Positions 35,163-48,541 of a stretch of DNA of 64,000 nt are shown piece after piece. The notes below the pieces were generated by a model, which did not search any database, had not been told where the DNA came from, and saw only the letters and a list, made by a program, of their open reading frames with translations. The stretch covers positions 496,001 to 560,000 of the forward strand of contig NZ_CP133548.1 in assembly GCF_031198435.1 (NCBI RefSeq). Direction: 5' to 3'. A program made the position numbers and the translations under genes. The stretch's first letter is position 1. Every line of letters begins with the position of its first letter. The stretch comes from Pleionea litopenaei. GTDB lineage: Bacteria > Pseudomonadota > Gammaproteobacteria > Enterobacterales > Kangiellaceae.

Positions 35163-35239
35163 GGAGCGGTAGTTCAGCTGGTTAGAATACCGGCCTGTCA
35201 CGCCGGGGGTCGCGGGTTCGAGTCCCGTCCGCTCCGCCA
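35163..35239 (+). tRNA. tRNA-Asp (GTC)
   Basis: 77-base cloverleaf: acceptor GGAGCGG pairs with CCGCTCC, D-arm AGTTCAGCTGGTT, anticodon GTC in the loop CTGTCAC, T-arm GTTCGAGTC, with genomically encoded CCA. Closely follows the bacterial tRNA-Asp consensus. The track of overlapping open frames over this gene is spurious. Confidence 0.98.
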
Positions 35240-35370
35240 TTTTTCTCTCTGTTTTCCCAGTTTTATCCGGTCGTTCGACCAAGCGTTAACTAAACACTCA
35301 TCAACAATTGAATAACCAAAGCCAAAGAAAGAACCACTGAATTATCGCAGTTAAGGCGTCTATTTTTAAT

Positions 35371-35427
35371 TTGAATCCAATAGATCAAGTTGAATCCAAT
35401 AGATCTAGTTGAATCCAATAGAGCTTG
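35371..35427. repeat. Tandem repeat, 19-bp unit, three copies, in a 630-bp gene-free stretch
   Basis: TTGAATCCAATAGATCAAG at 35371-35389 is followed by variants at 35390-35408 and 35409-35427. The rest of 35240-35867 holds no frame longer than a few codons with a ribosome binding site, and I see no RNA signature. A hypothetical 14-codon frame there was judged random. Confidence 0.85.
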
Positions 35428-35867
35428 TGATTTCTAAACGCTCTCGATACCTTAGCCCTCAGATACCGAGGTCATTTGTACACCTTGATCAGAAGCAGTA
35501 TCACTGAATACTGGCTTGAAGCCGTGAGTTGTAACATCGAGATGTCGCACACTTTACATTCTAGTCGCCGTAAATTCTTTGCTTAGACGTTTATCGACAT
35601 GCATTGGACGAACGTGTCTGAGAGCAAGCGATTTAAATCTCGATTGTAATTTCGCTTAATAGCTAACCAAAGCGCTCGTAAGAGTCGGTTTTAGCGAAAT
35701 ATGCGCGCTTTTAATGCGAATCGTCTAAATTCCCTGTTATGGATACTCTGACCACCGCTTGATTCGCCATTTCTTCACAATTAATTGCTAATACGTTCTT
35801 GATATCTTGTTGATTTTGCGCGAGTATTTACCCTATCGGATCGCTGACTAATTACGAGAGAATTATT

Positions 35868-36689
35868 ATGAAAAGACTGGCGGTAGCAATCATTCATGGA
35901 ATGAGTACAGAAGATCAACATTTTTCTGTAGAGCTGAAGCATCGTATTATCGAAGAATATGTGTCTGGTGGTGAAGGCCGCTTAGAAGATGACCTGATGT
36001 TTAAGGAAATTTATTGGGCAGATGCCATCAAAGATGAGTTGTCAGAATTCTACAATGCCATCAATTATAAAAACGACTTGGCCTATGAAAACACTCGTAA
36101 GATGTTTATTGATTACTTAGGTTCTGGACTGGCTTATCATCAAGGTTCTCGTTTGTATGAGAAAGTTCAAAATCGAGTAGCTGACTCACTACGAGAGTTC
36201 GCAGGTCATCGTCGAGTGAAAGAAGATAAAACGCCTTTGGTCGTTTTAGCCCATTCTTTTGGTTCGATCATCATGCAAGACTATATTCGCAATCAAGCCA
36301 AAGACTCAGCGGGCAAGTCTAGTTTTGAAGCGATGAAAAACATGGTCGGCTTTATTACCTTTGGTAGTCCACTAGCGATTTATGTTAGACATCATGAAGA
36401 GCTTCATTCTCCAGTGCCGGTTGCTGGCAGTAATTTACCTGAAGACTTCGCAGAGAGAGCTAAGTGGCTTAATTTTTACGATAAAGACGATATTGTTGCG
36501 TACCCGTTAAAAGGCATCAATGATGCCTATAACAAAGCCGTCGATAATGATTTTGAAATTAATGTTGGGAATCCAGCAACATCTTGGAATCCTGCGTGCC
36601 ATAACGGATATTGGGAAGACAAAGATTTCATTAAGCCGGTCGCGAAATTTCTAGCCGATGTATTACAACCCCACGAAATTTGGGATTAG
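35868..36689 (+). CDS. Lipase-like alpha/beta hydrolase
   Basis: 273-aa cytoplasmic serine-hydrolase-like protein. HGM near the start is the oxyanion strand, and AHSFGS at about residues 127-132 is the nucleophile elbow, followed by FGSPLA. An Asp in DKDDIVAYP (about 205) and a His in CHNGYW (about 244) could complete the triad. The layout resembles PGAP1-like or fungal-type lipases without a signal peptide. Function unknown. A strong terminator follows. Confidence 0.8.
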   Translation: MKRLAVAIIHGMSTEDQHFSVELKHRIIEEYVSGGEGRLEDDLMFKEIYWADAIKDELSEFYNAINYKNDLAYENTRKMFIDYLGSGLAYHQGSRLYEKVQNRVADSLREFAGHRRVKEDKTPLVVLAHSFGSIIMQDYIRNQAKDSAGKSSFEAMKNMVGFITFGSPLAIYVRHHEELHSPVPVAGSNLPEDFAERAKWLNFYDKDDIVAYPLKGINDAYNKAVDNDFEINVGNPATSWNPACHNGYWEDKDFIKPVAKFLADVLQPHEIWD

Positions 36690-36710
36690 TAACCGAGCTC
36701 GTTTACCGAA

Positions 36711-36739
36711 GCCTGTTTGCTTGCAAGCAGGCTTTTTTT
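36711..36739 (+). terminator. Rho-independent terminator between the lipase-like gene and hrpA
   Basis: 10-bp stem GCCTGTTTGC / GCAAGCAGGC with one G-T wobble, a TT loop and a following T run. An apparent upstream extension of hrpA starting at 36717 would lie inside it. Confidence 0.85.
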
Positions 36740-36776
36740 ATTCTTAAAATATTTTATCTGTATAAAAACTCATTTT

Positions 36777-39700
36777 ATGTCGTTAAATCACTCAGTAGAT
36801 ATTTTCTCTCTGCCGACTCGGTCGGTTGGTAAAGCTCTTGGATTGGCTCGAAACATCAGCCGATTAAAGAAACAACAAAAGACGACGACTGAACTTGAGA
36901 GTAAACTTAAAATACTACTTGAAACGTCCTCTAATAATTTAGCTTCTAGACGACAAAAAGCGCCAAAAGTTAGTTTTCCTGACGCGTTACCTGTTAGTCA
37001 AAAAGCAGACGAAATTAAAAAACTGATCATCAATAACCAAGTCGTTGTGTTAGCAGGTGAAACGGGTAGTGGTAAAACTACGCAGTTACCTAAGATTTGT
37101 TTAGATGCTGGCTTCGGAAGTCGAGGTTTGATCGGTCACACTCAACCTCGTCGAGTAGCAGCAACCTCGGTTGCAGCGAGAATTGCAGAAGAAATCGGTT
37201 GTGAATTGGGTAGTCATGTAGGTGCTGCCGTACGATTTTTCGATAAGACATCTCCCGATGGTTACATCAAAGTAATGACTGACGGTATCCTATTATCAGA
37301 GATACAGAAAGATCCATTATTGACTCAGTACGAAGTTATTATTATTGATGAAGCGCACGAACGCAGCATCAATATCGATTTCTTACTGGGTTTGCTAAAA
37401 CCTTTGCTGAAAAAACGTAAAGATTTACGCTTAATCATAACGTCGGCAACCATCGATTTAGAACGCTTTTCTCAATTTTTTGATTCAGCGCCAATTTATA
37501 CCGTTGAAGGCCGTACCTTTCCGGTTACTATTGAATATTGTCCCCCGTCACCTGATGAAGTTCCTCATGGCGAAGACCCTCAGTTATGGCAGATTAATTA
37601 TGCCGTTTTAGAAGCCATTAAGACCGGGCCAGGCGATATTTTAATTTTCTTACCCGGTGAAGGTGAAATAAGACAAACGACTAAACGTCTAAGACAGCTT
37701 AACTTAGCACAGACTACCATCTTACCGCTGTACGCTCGTTTAAGTATTGCCGAACAACAAAAAGTATTTCGCTCTATCCATGGTCGCAAAATTGTATTGG
37801 CGACAAATGTTGCAGAGACGTCTTTAACGGTACCGGGTATTCGTTATGTGATCGATCCAGGTACCGCGAGAATTAGCCGCTTTAGTATGCGCAGCAAAAT
37901 TCAACGCTTGCAGGTTGAAAAGGTTTCTCAAGCTAGTGCCAATCAGCGCGCCGGGCGTTGTGGACGTGTTTCGGCTGGTATCTGTTATCGACTGTACAGT
38001 GAAGAAGATTATTTAGGGCGTTCAGAGTTTACCTTGCCAGAAATTAAGCGAACTAATTTAGCTTCAGTTATTCTTCAAATGAAGGTTATGGGCATTAGAG
38101 AGCCTGAAAAATTTCCTTTTATTGAAAATGCCGATGAAAGGCATTGGCGAGACGGGCAAACGCTTCTTTTCGAACTTGGCGCAGTCGATACTCAATTTGA
38201 TTTAACCGATATTGGTAAGAAAATAGCTAGGTTACCAGTCGACCCAAAATTAGCCGTTATGTTGGTTTCCGGAGAGCAACAAGCGCTTAATGAAATGCTA
38301 GTCATTGCAAGCTTGTACAGTGTTCGTGATCCAAGAGAGCGTCCTCATGCTAAAGCGCAAAAAGCAGACGCTGCACATGCCCAGTGGAATGATAAAAAAT
38401 CTGACTTTGCGACATTCTTAAATATGTGGCGAGAGTTACATCAGCAGCAAGAAGATTTGTCGAATCGCGAGTTTAAAGAATATTGCCACAATAACTTTAT
38501 CAATTTTGTGGCCTGGCTAGACTGGAGAAACACTTATCGTCAATTAAAGCGGTTGATGTTAAATGAAGGATACAAAGTTCATGGGCAATCGGCTGATTAT
38601 GAGTCAGTGCATCGTTCCTTACTGCCAGCTTTGTTAACCAATATATTGACCAAAACAAATGAAGTTCACTATCAAGGCGCGAGAAATACAAAAGTATTTA
38701 TCCATCCTTCGTCGGTCAATTTTAAGAATAAATCGGCGTGGTTAGTGAGTGCTGAATTGATGGAAACTGGAAAACTTTATGCCAGAGCTACTGCACCAAT
38801 TGAGCCAGATTGGATCGAAGATATCGCTGAGCATTTAGCAAAACTTAGTTATTTAGACGTACATTGGCGCAAAAAGAAAGGTGAGGCTTGTGCTTATTTG
38901 CAAAAGTCTTTATTCGGGTTGATTTATGTCTCTGGTCGCTTAGTCGGGTATAGCGATGTGGAGCCTGAACTAAGCCGCCAGTGGCTTATTGAAAAAGGTC
39001 TCATCGATGGTGACTTGGTGTGTAAGATGCCGTTTTTTTCAGCCAATCAAAAACTACTGGATCAATATCGTGAAGAAGAGACTCGTCAAAGACGCACCGA
39101 CATTATTAAAAGTGAAGAAGAACTGGTCGAGTTTTTTAACTCGCGAATACCCAAGTCCATTTGCAACTTAAAACAACTAGAGCGTTGGGTAAAGAAGCAA
39201 TGGAAAGAAAGAAATAACCTACTTATGCTCTCGGAATCAGATTTACTAAATCCAACTGCAGATCTTGATCCCTTAGCTTTTCCGCAGCATTTTTCAATAC
39301 GCGGAAGTGAATTGACACTTGAGTACCGGTTTGAGCCAGGACATAAAGATGATGGTGTGTCTATATGTATTCCTGTCGGAATGCTCAAGCAGTTCACGGC
39401 GGAAGATTTTGAGTGGCTTGTGCCTGGGTTATTACAAGAGAAAATTCTGTGTTCAATTAAAGCGCTTCCAAAAGCTATTCGTAAAAACTTCATTCCAGCG
39501 CCAGATTATGCCGAGGCTATTTATCAAGAGATGTCAGGTCGTTTTGGTGAGGGTAGTTTTTACCAAATGTTAGCAGACAAGCTTTACCATATGTCAGGCA
39601 AAGCAATTGAACCCGATGCATGGGATGACGTGGAGCTTCCTGCTCATTTGGTTCCGAATTTCAAGGTTTATGACGAGGCTAAAAAGCCCATTGCTCGAGG

Positions 39701-40661
39701 TCGAGATTTAGTGTTACTGCAAGAGCAGTTAGGAGCGAAGATAAAACAGGCATTGGCTCGTCCTATGATAAGCGAGCAAGTTAAAAAAAGAGAGCCACAG
39801 CATGAAAGCTTAAAAGAATGGCCAGAGAACTTTAAGTTTTCGATAGAAACCAAACAACAAAGTAAGCAGCAAAATATGACTATTTTGAGGGCTTTTAAAG
39901 ACACTGGCACACAGATAGAAATTATCGGCGCAGAATCCTTGTATCAAGCGGTAGTGACTCATCAGCGAGGAATTTGTAGGTTGATTTTGATAGCCTTAGA
40001 AAATAAAAAGAAATATTTTGTTCGCTCTTGGCAGAAACGAAACGAACTGACTAAACTAGCGACGTTTTTTACCGCTTACTCTAATTTAGTTGACGACCTA
40101 GCCCTAGCGGTGATTAAGAATAATCTTCCAAGCAAACCAATCGAGTCAGCTGAAAACTTTCAAGTTACCTGTGAACAGGTTGATGAAATCTTTACAGAAC
40201 AAATGAATGAGTCGTTAACTTTGGTGTTACAGCTTTTACGCAAGACGAACAAAATTCGCAAAAGAGTCTACGAGTCTGTTGAACCGAGGTTTCTGCAGTC
40301 TTACCTAGACATCCGCGAGCAGCTAGAACAACTGTGGTATCCTGGATGTTTGTACGCGAACGGGGTAAAACGCCTCAATGACTACACGCGTTATTTAAAC
40401 GGATTAGACAAGCGTTTAGAGCGAATGGAGGTAAACTTTCCTAAAGAAGCTGAAAGTCTAAGAGCTTATCAAGCCATTGCTAATCGGGTTAAGAAGTTAC
40501 CGCCTTCGATACATAATCAAGCCTATACAGAGGCCTTGGATAAAATAGATTGGATGCTGCAAGAATATCGAGTTTCATTGTTTGCTCAAGAAGTCAAAAC
40601 AGCGTTTCCAATATCTGAAAAAAGAATTGAAAAACAAATGCTTAACCTTAAAACTTTATAA
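36777..40661 (+). CDS. hrpA: ATP-dependent RNA helicase HrpA
   Basis: 1294-aa DEAH/RHA helicase from ATG at 36777. Motifs: Walker A AGETGSGKTT, QPRRVAATS, DEAH, SAT (TSATID), and the VI motif QRAGRCGRV, followed by the HA2 and OB regions and the long HrpA-specific C-terminal extension. In E. coli HrpA acts on mRNA cleavage and stalled ribosomes. The upstream frame is longer by 20 residues but its start sits in a terminator, so it is rejected. Confidence 0.95.
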   Translation: MSLNHSVDIFSLPTRSVGKALGLARNISRLKKQQKTTTELESKLKILLETSSNNLASRRQKAPKVSFPDALPVSQKADEIKKLIINNQVVVLAGETGSGKTTQLPKICLDAGFGSRGLIGHTQPRRVAATSVAARIAEEIGCELGSHVGAAVRFFDKTSPDGYIKVMTDGILLSEIQKDPLLTQYEVIIIDEAHERSINIDFLLGLLKPLLKKRKDLRLIITSATIDLERFSQFFDSAPIYTVEGRTFPVTIEYCPPSPDEVPHGEDPQLWQINYAVLEAIKTGPGDILIFLPGEGEIRQTTKRLRQLNLAQTTILPLYARLSIAEQQKVFRSIHGRKIVLATNVAETSLTVPGIRYVIDPGTARISRFSMRSKIQRLQVEKVSQASANQRAGRCGRVSAGICYRLYSEEDYLGRSEFTLPEIKRTNLASVILQMKVMGIREPEKFPFIENADERHWRDGQTLLFELGAVDTQFDLTDIGKKIARLPVDPKLAVMLVSGEQQALNEMLVIASLYSVRDPRERPHAKAQKADAAHAQWNDKKSDFATFLNMWRELHQQQEDLSNREFKEYCHNNFINFVAWLDWRNTYRQLKRLMLNEGYKVHGQSADYESVHRSLLPALLTNILTKTNEVHYQGARNTKVFIHPSSVNFKNKSAWLVSAELMETGKLYARATAPIEPDWIEDIAEHLAKLSYLDVHWRKKKGEACAYLQKSLFGLIYVSGRLVGYSDVEPELSRQWLIEKGLIDGDLVCKMPFFSANQKLLDQYREEETRQRRTDIIKSEEELVEFFNSRIPKSICNLKQLERWVKKQWKERNNLLMLSESDLLNPTADLDPLAFPQHFSIRGSELTLEYRFEPGHKDDGVSICIPVGMLKQFTAEDFEWLVPGLLQEKILCSIKALPKAIRKNFIPAPDYAEAIYQEMSGRFGEGSFYQMLADKLYHMSGKAIEPDAWDDVELPAHLVPNFKVYDEAKKPIARGRDLVLLQEQLGAKIKQALARPMISEQVKKREPQHESLKEWPENFKFSIETKQQSKQQNMTILRAFKDTGTQIEIIGAESLYQAVVTHQRGICRLILIALENKKKYFVRSWQKRNELTKLATFFTAYSNLVDDLALAVIKNNLPSKPIESAENFQVTCEQVDEIFTEQMNESLTLVLQLLRKTNKIRKRVYESVEPRFLQSYLDIREQLEQLWYPGCLYANGVKRLNDYTRYLNGLDKRLERMEVNFPKEAESLRAYQAIANRVKKLPPSIHNQAYTEALDKIDWMLQEYRVSLFAQEVKTAFPISEKRIEKQMLNLKTL

Positions 40662-40808
40662 CTATGTTTAAGTTTCTACGCTAACTTTATTACCAAAAAG
40701 TGCTAAGCACATCGCAAAAACGGTTATTTTTTGTGCGAACTTAAGTCAAGTTTTCTATACTTACTAAGTGGTAAGCAAATTAATTAGCTGAGGGTGCGGT
40801 ACAGTCTA

Positions 40809-41291
40809 ATGAAAAGCGTTGGTCTATCAATTCATATTGCGGGTGTCATTCTTCTTGTTTTGGCGATCGTTTGCCTGTCTAGTACCCATTGCAACGCTGA
40901 TCAGTTATCCAAAGAGAACTATTTTAAACCACAATCAGATTACAGCACTGCTGTAAAAATCTCACAAGACCAGATAAATCGATATTTATTGAATCGATAC
41001 GGTGTGACTTTCTCAGTCGACGGAGGAAGTGCTCCTGGTGATTTTAGTTGGCTTGAAAGTCATCAGTTGGAGTATGGGCCAGTTGATCACTGGGTAGCAG
41101 TCTCGATGAACCGAGTTTTGTCAGCTCCATCTTCAAGTTTAAAGCAATCGCTGTCGGTACGCTTCACCGTAAAGGGTTACAGCCTTTTCGAAAATTACCA
41201 AGGTCAAAATCAATTCTTTTCACTGGAACGAGCGCGGTTACGCGAATTGCGTAAACCACGCGTGCTATTCTCGGTTACTCAGCGGTTTTAA
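40809..41291 (+). CDS. Uncharacterised exported 160-aa protein
   Basis: A signal peptide (about 1-31, hydrophobic core IAGVILLVLAIVCLS, cleavage near CNA) is followed by about 125 mature residues. ATG at 40809 is favoured over GTG at 40794, whose only purine-rich tract abuts it. No family recognised. The end overlaps the convergent cysZ by 17 bp. Confidence 0.6.
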   Translation: MKSVGLSIHIAGVILLVLAIVCLSSTHCNADQLSKENYFKPQSDYSTAVKISQDQINRYLLNRYGVTFSVDGGSAPGDFSWLESHQLEYGPVDHWVAVSMNRVLSAPSSSLKQSLSVRFTVKGYSLFENYQGQNQFFSLERARLRELRKPRVLFSVTQRF

Positions 41292-42045
41292 CCATCGCAT
41301 CTTTTTCTCGATAATGATCAAACCAAAGTGCGGTTGCTCCAGCTACAGCGACCGGCATCACTAATAAATTCACGACAGGAATCATAGTGAAGAGGGTGAC
41401 CATACCGCCAAACCCTAACGGCCCCATTTTTCTAGCTTTCAACTTATCCAACATAGTTTGGAAAGGGACCTTATGGTTGTCCATTGGATAATCAACGTAT
41501 TGAATGGCCATCATCCAGGCACTGAATACTATCCAGATTATTGGGGCGATTAAGTTGACCACCGGAATTAGGAATAATAGTAGGCAAATCAAGGCTCTAG
41601 GTATCCAATATTTCAGTTTTGCCCATTCTCGCCCAAGAATTCGCGGTAAGTCTTTGATGACTTCAGAGAAGGGAGTGTTTTGCTCGCTAAAGTTTCCCGA
41701 TAGGTGTCGCTCTACGGCTTCAGAGAGCAGGCCGTTAAATGGTGCAGCGAGCCAATTGGCAATCATGGCGAAGAAATAGAAGACGGCAATAAATACCAGT
41801 ATTAACAGGAGTGGCCAAATTAGCCAGCCAAACCAGTCTATAAAAGTCTGTACCCAGCCCCATGACCAGTTATAAAACTCGTCTTTCCAGATAAGTAATT
41901 GATTAAAAAGCCAAATACTTGCTGTCGTTAAGAGAATTAAATTGATAGTGAGAGGCAAAATTACAAAATGTCGCACACCTTTTAGTTTGATTAACGACCA
42001 GCCTTTGCTGAAATATTGCACTCCACTGAAATGACTTTGATCCAT
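41275..42045 (-). CDS. cysZ: CysZ family sulfate transporter
   Basis: 256-aa inner-membrane protein with about four to six helices, matching CysZ: the N-terminal FSKGWSLIKLKGVRHFVILP, the segment LAAPFNGLLSEAVE, and the C-terminal VNLLVMPVAVAGATALW. It forms a sulfate channel for cysteine synthesis. In E. coli cysZ is adjacent to zipA and ligA; here smc separates it from them. Confidence 0.92.
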   Translation of the reverse strand: MDQSHFSGVQYFSKGWSLIKLKGVRHFVILPLTINLILLTTASIWLFNQLLIWKDEFYNWSWGWVQTFIDWFGWLIWPLLLILVFIAVFYFFAMIANWLAAPFNGLLSEAVERHLSGNFSEQNTPFSEVIKDLPRILGREWAKLKYWIPRALICLLLFLIPVVNLIAPIIWIVFSAWMMAIQYVDYPMDNHKVPFQTMLDKLKARKMGPLGFGGMVTLFTMIPVVNLLVMPVAVAGATALWFDHYREKDAMVKTAE

Positions 42046-42202
42046 ATGGTAATTTTCTTTCTATTTTTTGAAACAATAGTGTGTTTCAGAGTTGAAATAA
42101 TTTAAACTATCCGGCTAAATTTTGATAAAACTATAACGATTTACCGAGCAGTTTTCCTTAAGCTGCCCAATTGTAAATCGAATTTAATAAGATTTCAGGG
42201 TT

Positions 42203-45200
42203 ATGCGCTTAAAACAAATAAAATTAGCTGGATTTAAGTCATTCGTCGATCCTACGGTAGTGCCATTTCCACAAAATCTAACAGCAATTGTTGGACCTAA
42301 TGGGTGTGGTAAATCTAACCTCATTGATGCTGTTCGATGGGTAATGGGGGAGTCGAGCGCGAAGCATCTTCGTGGAGACTCGATGACGGATGTTATTTTC
42401 AACGGGTCGACGGCGCGTAAACCGGTTGGGCAAGCCAGTATTGAACTAGTTTTTGACAATAGTGAAGGAAAGCTTGTCGGCGAGTATGCGCAGTACGCTG
42501 AAATTTCTGTTCGTCGAACAGTAACCCGAGATGGTCAATCTGCCTATTTTTTGAACGGAACTAAGTGTCGTCGGAAAGATATTACCGATATTTTCTTGGG
42601 CACCGGGTTAGGACCTCGATCCTATGCCATTATTGAGCAAGGAATGATATCGAGGTTAATTGAATCCAAGCCTGCCGAATTACGAATCTTCATCGAAGAA
42701 GCCGCGGGTATCTCTAAGTACAAAGAACGCCGCAGAGAAACGGAAAATCGAATTCGCCACACGCGAGAAAACCTAGAGCGTCTTGAAGATATTCGAGAAG
42801 AACTTGGTAAACAGCTGGCTCATTTGCAGCGCCAAGCGACGGCGGCTATGAAATACAAAGAGTTTAAAGCCGAAGAACGAGAGTTAAAATCTCAGTTATC
42901 GGTGTTGCGCTGGCAACGTTTCAATCAGCAAATGACCGAGTTCGATACTTTAATTGGTCAACTAGAAACAGAGCTTGAATCTAGAATCGCTGAGCAACGA
43001 AGAGCCGATGCCGATATTGAACAAACTCGTGATATGCATGTTGAATTGAGCGATGCATTCAACGAAGTGCAAGGTCGTTTTTACGGTATCGGCGCCGACA
43101 TTGCTCGCCTTGAACAGTCAATAAAGCACTCTTCTGAACGTCGAACGCAACTGCAAGAAGACATTCATAGTGCAGAAGCTTCACTTCGCCACTTAACCGA
43201 ACAGAAACTTAGTGATGAATCGCGAATCGAAGAGCTTAAAGCTGAATTGATGGAAGCCGAACCAGAGTTGGAGCTTAATCAAGAATCGGTTGAAACCGCC
43301 AATGAAACGCTGATGCAGCTAGAAGAGGCCATGAACGCTTGGCAACAAGATTGGGATAAATTTAATCAAGATGCATCGGGTAATACCCAAAAACTCGAAG
43401 TCGAGAAAACTCGAATTCAATCACTTGAAGCGCACTTGACTCGACTTAACGCGCGACTTGACACCATGGACCGTGAGTTGGCCGGGCTAGAATCTGAGCC
43501 AATGGAAGATGCGGTGACGCAAGCTGCTGCAGAATTATCAAAAGTTGAGCTCGAAGCAGCAACGCTTACCGAAGTGGTTGATGAGTCGGTTGAGGCGATC
43601 AATTCACTGCGTGAAGAACGCCGAGAAAAAAGTCAAAAAAATCGATGCTGTGCGTCGAGAAGTCCAACAAATGAACGGTCGAAAAGTTTCTCTTGAAGCG
43701 TTACAAAGCGCCGCTCTTGGAAATGAAAATAAGAACACCAAACAATGGTTAGAGCAAACGGGTTTAATTAACCAGTCGCGTTTAGTCGAGAAGCTATCGG
43801 TCGACTCGGGTTGGGAAAAGGCGGTAGAAACTGTTTTAGGTGACACGTTACAAGCCGTTCTTGTTGATGACTTTTCATTAGCACAAGATTTAAACGATCT
43901 TCAAGAAGGTCAATTAGTATTTTATAAAAACGGGCATCCTCAAGCTAGCGATGGAGAAAGTCTGGAAGCGAAAGTCAGAGCGCCTGTCGATCTAACCGGG
44001 CTATTATCTAACATCACCGCGGTTGAAACGTTAGAGCAAGCTGTTGCTTTACAAAATAGTTTATCGAACACACAAAGCGTTGTGACGAAAGATGGCTTGT
44101 GGTTAGGTAAAGACTGGATCAAAGTCGCTCGGTTATCAGACAGTCAAGCAGGGTTAGTTGAGCGAGAAGCTGAGTTAAAAGAGTTGGTCGTCAATTTAGA
44201 GCAGAAAGAAATGTTGCTCGAAGAGCTCGAAGAGAATGAGCAAGAACTGCGTGATCGAATTAGAGATTTAGAGAACAGCTGGGAACAAAAACAACGCGAG
44301 TTGAAAGAAGTTAATAAACGCTACAGTGAACTTAGAGCGAGAGTTGGAAGCCAACAAGCAAAACTTGAGCAAACACAGCAGCGCATCGAAAAACTGCGAA
44401 AAGAAAAAGCCGAAGCCGTCAGACAAATGCAAGATGATGAAAAAGCAATGTCTACGAGTCGAGCCCTCATTCAAGAGCTCGTTGAACACCTTGCAAAAGA
44501 TACCGACGAAAAAGAAGAGCTAAGTCTAAAACGAGAAGAAATTAAAAACCAACTAGAGCAAGCTCGAAATCGTTCTCGCGATGCTAAAGATGTGGCGCAT
44601 AAATTAGCATTAAGAGTTGAGTCGTTACGAACTGAAGTGAATTCAGCTCAAAATAACTTTCAACGTATGGACCAACAGTTAACTCAACTACAACACCGGA
44701 AAGTTGAACTAGAGAGCCAGCTAAGTAACTTAAGTGAACCAGGTGACGATCAAAAGATTGAGTTAGAAGAAGCATTAGAGAAGCGCTTGTTAGTTGAAGA
44801 AGAGTTAAAAGTTGCGCGAGAAAAAGTGACCGAAGCAGACAATAACCTTCGTTCATTTGATAAAAAACGAATGGAAGCAGAGCAAGCAGCTCAAGCCATT
44901 CGAAGTCGTTTAGAGCGCGCAAGAATGGAATGGCAAGAGTGTAAAACTCGACAAAATACTCAAGCGGAATCGTTGGCTGAAGATGACCTATCAATTGACA
45001 GTATTGCTGAGAATATGCCTGAAGAGGCAAATGAGCACGAGTGGCAAGAACGAATTGAAAATATTGGCGGTAAAATTCAGCGACTGGGCGCTATCAACCT
45101 TGCTGCAATTGATGAACATAAACAACAAGAAGAGCGCAAAGTTTATTTAGATTCGCAGCACGACGATTTAGCCGAAGCCTTAGAAACATTAGAAGCAGCC

Positions 45201-45698
45201 ATTCGAAAAATTGATAAAGAAACCCGAACACGCTTTAAGGAAACCTTCGATAGAATAAACTCCGGCCTCAAAGAACTGTTTCCAAAAGTTTTCGGTGGAG
45301 GTCATGCCTACCTTGAGTTGACCGGTGAAGACTTACTTGATACGGGGGTTGCTGTTATGGCTCGGCCTCCGGGTAAAAGAAATTCTACGATACATTTATT
45401 ATCTGGTGGAGAAAAAGCACTTACAGCAATCGCGTTGGTCTTTTCAATATTCCAGTTAAATCCTGCTCCGTTTTGTATGCTCGATGAGGTTGATGCTCCG
45501 TTAGATGATGCAAACGTCAGTCGTTTCTGTAACCTCGTAAAGAGTATGTCAGAGAAAGTGCAGTTTATTTATATCTCTCACAATAAAGTTGCCATGGAAA
45601 TGGCGCATCAATTAGCTGGGGTAACCATGCAAGAGCCTGGTGTATCTCGTCTAGTTGCTGTCGATATTGATGAGGCCGCTGCGATGGCAGCATTGTAA
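42203..45698 (+). CDS. smc: Chromosome condensation ATPase SMC, interrupted by a frameshift
   Basis: The structural-maintenance-of-chromosomes ATPase. The head halves are intact: Walker A GPNGCGKSN at residues 31-39, the signature LLSGGEKALTAIAL, and Walker B FCMLDEVDAPLDDANV; two long coiled coils flank a hinge. The reading frame changes near 43626-43641: the first frame runs from 42203 to 43696 and the second from 43545 to 45698. One base too many in an A-run would explain it; removing it gives a continuous protein of about 1165 aa, the normal length for this family. zipA and ligA follow, the usual order. Confidence 0.9.
43626..43641 (+). other. Frameshift site in smc, two adjacent A-runs
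   Basis: Six A at 43626-43631, then GTC, then seven A at 43635-43641. Codons upstream are in one frame (…GCCGAGAA) and downstream in the +1 frame (ATCGATGCTG…). Deleting one A from either run restores the frame; no known recoding signal is visible. Confidence 0.75.
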
Positions 45699-45710
45699 TA
45701 GGAGTAACCT

Positions 45711-48531
<2,821 letters not shown>

Positions 48532-48541
48532 GGAAATAGCG

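Noticed and set aside
35073-35315. Two open frames on both strands over the tRNA-Asp
   Set aside because: They are translations of a tRNA gene and its promoter.
35542-35590. Short frame with an SRRKFF twin-arginine-like start after tRNA-Asp
   Set aside because: Only 14 codons long, with no downstream continuation in any frame; judged chance.
36717-36776. Upstream extension of HrpA
   Set aside because: Its start lies inside an intrinsic terminator; the next Met at 36777 fits the family length.
40700-40712. Small GTGC/GCAC hairpin after hrpA
   Set aside because: A four- to five-base stem is too weak to call a terminator.
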